This document shows, in pieces, positions 39,244-39,869 of a stretch of 39,869 nt of DNA. Position 1 is the first letter of the stretch. Each line of letters starts with the position of its first letter. Both the position numbers and the translations under genes were made by a program. The DNA is from a virus: IMG/VR virus record IMGVR_UViG_3300005613_000167, positions 1 to 39,869 of that record; one strand, written 5' to 3'. The notes beneath the pieces were generated by a model. The model searched no databases. It was not told the DNA's origin and worked only from the letters and a program-made list of their open reading frames with translations.

Positions 39244-39282
39244 CGACTAGCGTCCCAGCGGGATAGTGAATGTGATAGTGAA
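39244..39282 (-). repeat. 31-bp direct repeat, copy 2, with a doubled TTCACTAT core
   Basis: 39244..39274 matches 39359..39389 at 28 of 31 positions. On the minus strand it contains TTCACTATCCCGCTGGGACG, and a second TTCACTATCAC at 39272..39282. The core resembles CTCACTATAGGG of the T7 promoter, so these are candidate phage RNA polymerase promoters. Confidence 0.6.
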
Positions 39283-39358
39283 GTCTGGTTTGGTAGGTCT
39301 TTTGAAGGTGATGATCGGGGATGAAGTCTGGATTCTGTTCTAGACTCAACGACATGGA

Positions 39359-39389
39359 CGACCAGCGTCCCAGCGTGATAGTGAATATG
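39359..39389 (-). repeat. 31-bp direct repeat, copy 1
   Basis: On the minus strand TTCACTATCACGCTGGGACG. It is 85 bp from copy 2, in the same orientation. Promoter-like, as described for copy 2. Confidence 0.6.
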
Positions 39390-39442
39390 GCCGGTTTTGG
39401 GTGGGGTTTTGGATGGGTCTGGCGGTCCCGGGCGAATGTCGG

Positions 39443-39460
39443 CGTGTCCGGGATAGTGAA
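39443..39460 (-). repeat. Partial TTCACTATCCCG repeat
   Basis: The minus strand reads TTCACTATCCCGGACACG, sharing the core with the 31-bp repeats but not their outer part. Confidence 0.5.
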
Positions 39461-39479
39461 CCCGCGCCCCGCGAATCGA

Positions 39480-39495
39480 TTCTAGAGTTCTAGAA
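39480..39495. repeat. TTCTAGA inverted repeat beside the terminator
   Basis: Perfect TTCTAGAGTTCTAGAA between the control region and the terminator at 39525..39560; a TATGCATAACGC word like the left-end iterons follows at 39502. Confidence 0.9.
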
Positions 39496-39524
39496 CGCGC
39501 CTATGCATAACGCTGGGTGTAAAC

Positions 39525-39560
39525 AAAAAAAAACCCCGGCCCCCAAATTGGGGACCGGGG
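39525..39560 (-). terminator. Strong Rho-independent terminator after the Lys/Ala-rich gene
   Basis: CCCCGG pairs with CCGGGG, with an inner CCCC/GGGG pair around a 5-nt loop (one mismatch between them), followed on the minus strand by nine T. It comes directly after the stop at 39579. Confidence 0.92.
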
Positions 39561-39578
39561 CGGAGCGAGTGGTAAACC

Positions 39579-39869
39579 TTACGCTACCTTCGCGGCCTTC
39601 GCGGCGACACGCTTAACGCGGTCCATGGCCGCCTGCAGCAAGCCCAGCACGGCGGCATCCGATGCGGCCTTGCCTCCGGCGTACTTCCGGGCTTTGTTGG
39701 CAAGGGCAGCGGCGGCCTTCGCCGGGTCCATGACGCCCAACATGGTCTCACCACCGTTCCGAACCTTGCGCACCGCGTCAATGGTTACCTTCCCTTCGCC
39801 AGCCTTGAGGGCCGCAGCGTAGACCGTCCGCATGGCCTCAGCGTCCCCACGGCCAGCGGAAGCGATCTC
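39579..39869 (-). CDS. Lys/Ala-rich putative DNA-binding protein, C-terminal part (enters from the window edge)
   Basis: 96 codons plus stop, open to the right edge in the frame beginning GAG ATC GCT. The sequence is Ala/Lys-rich (VTIDAVRKVRNGG; AAAALANKARKYAGGKAASD; MDRVKRVAAKAAKVA at the end), as expected for a histone-like or DNA-condensing tail. It is followed by a strong terminator. It is probably the C-terminal half of the gene that starts at 395, giving a protein of about 228 residues, if the ends join. A separate gene cannot be excluded. Confidence 0.75.
   Translation of the reverse strand, partial: EIASAGRGDAEAMRTVYAAALKAGEGKVTIDAVRKVRNGGETMLGVMDPAKAAAALANKARKYAGGKAASDAAVLGLLQAAMDRVKRVAAKAAKVA

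Noticed and set aside
1-39869. tRNA genes, integrase, lysogeny repressor or insertion sequence
   Set aside because: I looked for cloverleaf patterns, tyrosine or serine recombinase motifs and transposase motifs and saw none.

Overview
This window looks like essentially the whole genome of a lytic T7-type podovirus (Autographiviridae-like). The evidence is a single-subunit RNA polymerase, gp2.5-type single-strand binding protein, primase-helicase, family A DNA polymerase, 5'-3' exonuclease, gp8-type portal, scaffold, capsid, tail tubes A and B, internal virion proteins, T7-type tail fibre and terminase, in T7 order. All recognisable genes lie on the minus strand, so the map reads from right to left. 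I see no integrase, repressor, tRNA or CRISPR. The DNA is GC-rich except for two AT-rich, CTAG-rich patches near the ends. The host cannot be read from the sequence. The early promoters are ordinary sigma70 type, so a bacterium with that kind of housekeeping sigma factor is implied.

Right end (39.58 to 39.06 kb): a non-coding control region with a strong terminator, 31-bp direct repeats carrying a T7-promoter-like TTCACTAT core, an AT-rich block and the first early promoter. Early block (39.0 to 34.9 kb): eight small genes, including a GP88-family protein and a very acidic repeat protein. They are driven by four nearly identical promoters (TTGACA, 16-nt spacer, extended -10). Most genes are preceded by a 16-bp perfect inverted repeat, TTCTAGA-AC-TCTAGAA, placed between the previous stop codon and the Shine-Dalgarno sequence. 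A terminator closes the block at 34.9 kb.

Replication block (34.8 to 24.6 kb): RNA polymerase, SSB, RusA-type resolvase in place of T7 endonuclease I, primase-helicase, Ea22-like protein, ThyX, two small proteins (one with a helix-turn-helix), DNA polymerase with a LAGLIDADG endonuclease behind it, exonuclease, and small proteins. Structural block (24.6 to 2.4 kb): portal, scaffold, a holin-like and lipoprotein cassette, capsid flanked by hairpins, tail tubes, internal virion proteins, tail fibre, an XhlA-like membrane protein, a second probable receptor-binding protein, terminase small and large subunits. Left end (2.4 to 0.9 kb): small basic proteins and an HNH endonuclease, then about 500 bp of non-coding DNA with a terminator and 16-bp iterated repeats.

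The two window ends fall inside what is probably one Lys/Ala-rich gene (start at 395 running off the left end; stop at 39579 coming in from the right end), which suggests a circularised or terminally redundant genome cut in that gene. The most striking unexplained system is the family of 13 TTCTAGA-type inverted repeats that punctuates the early and replication genes. No endolysin was recognised.
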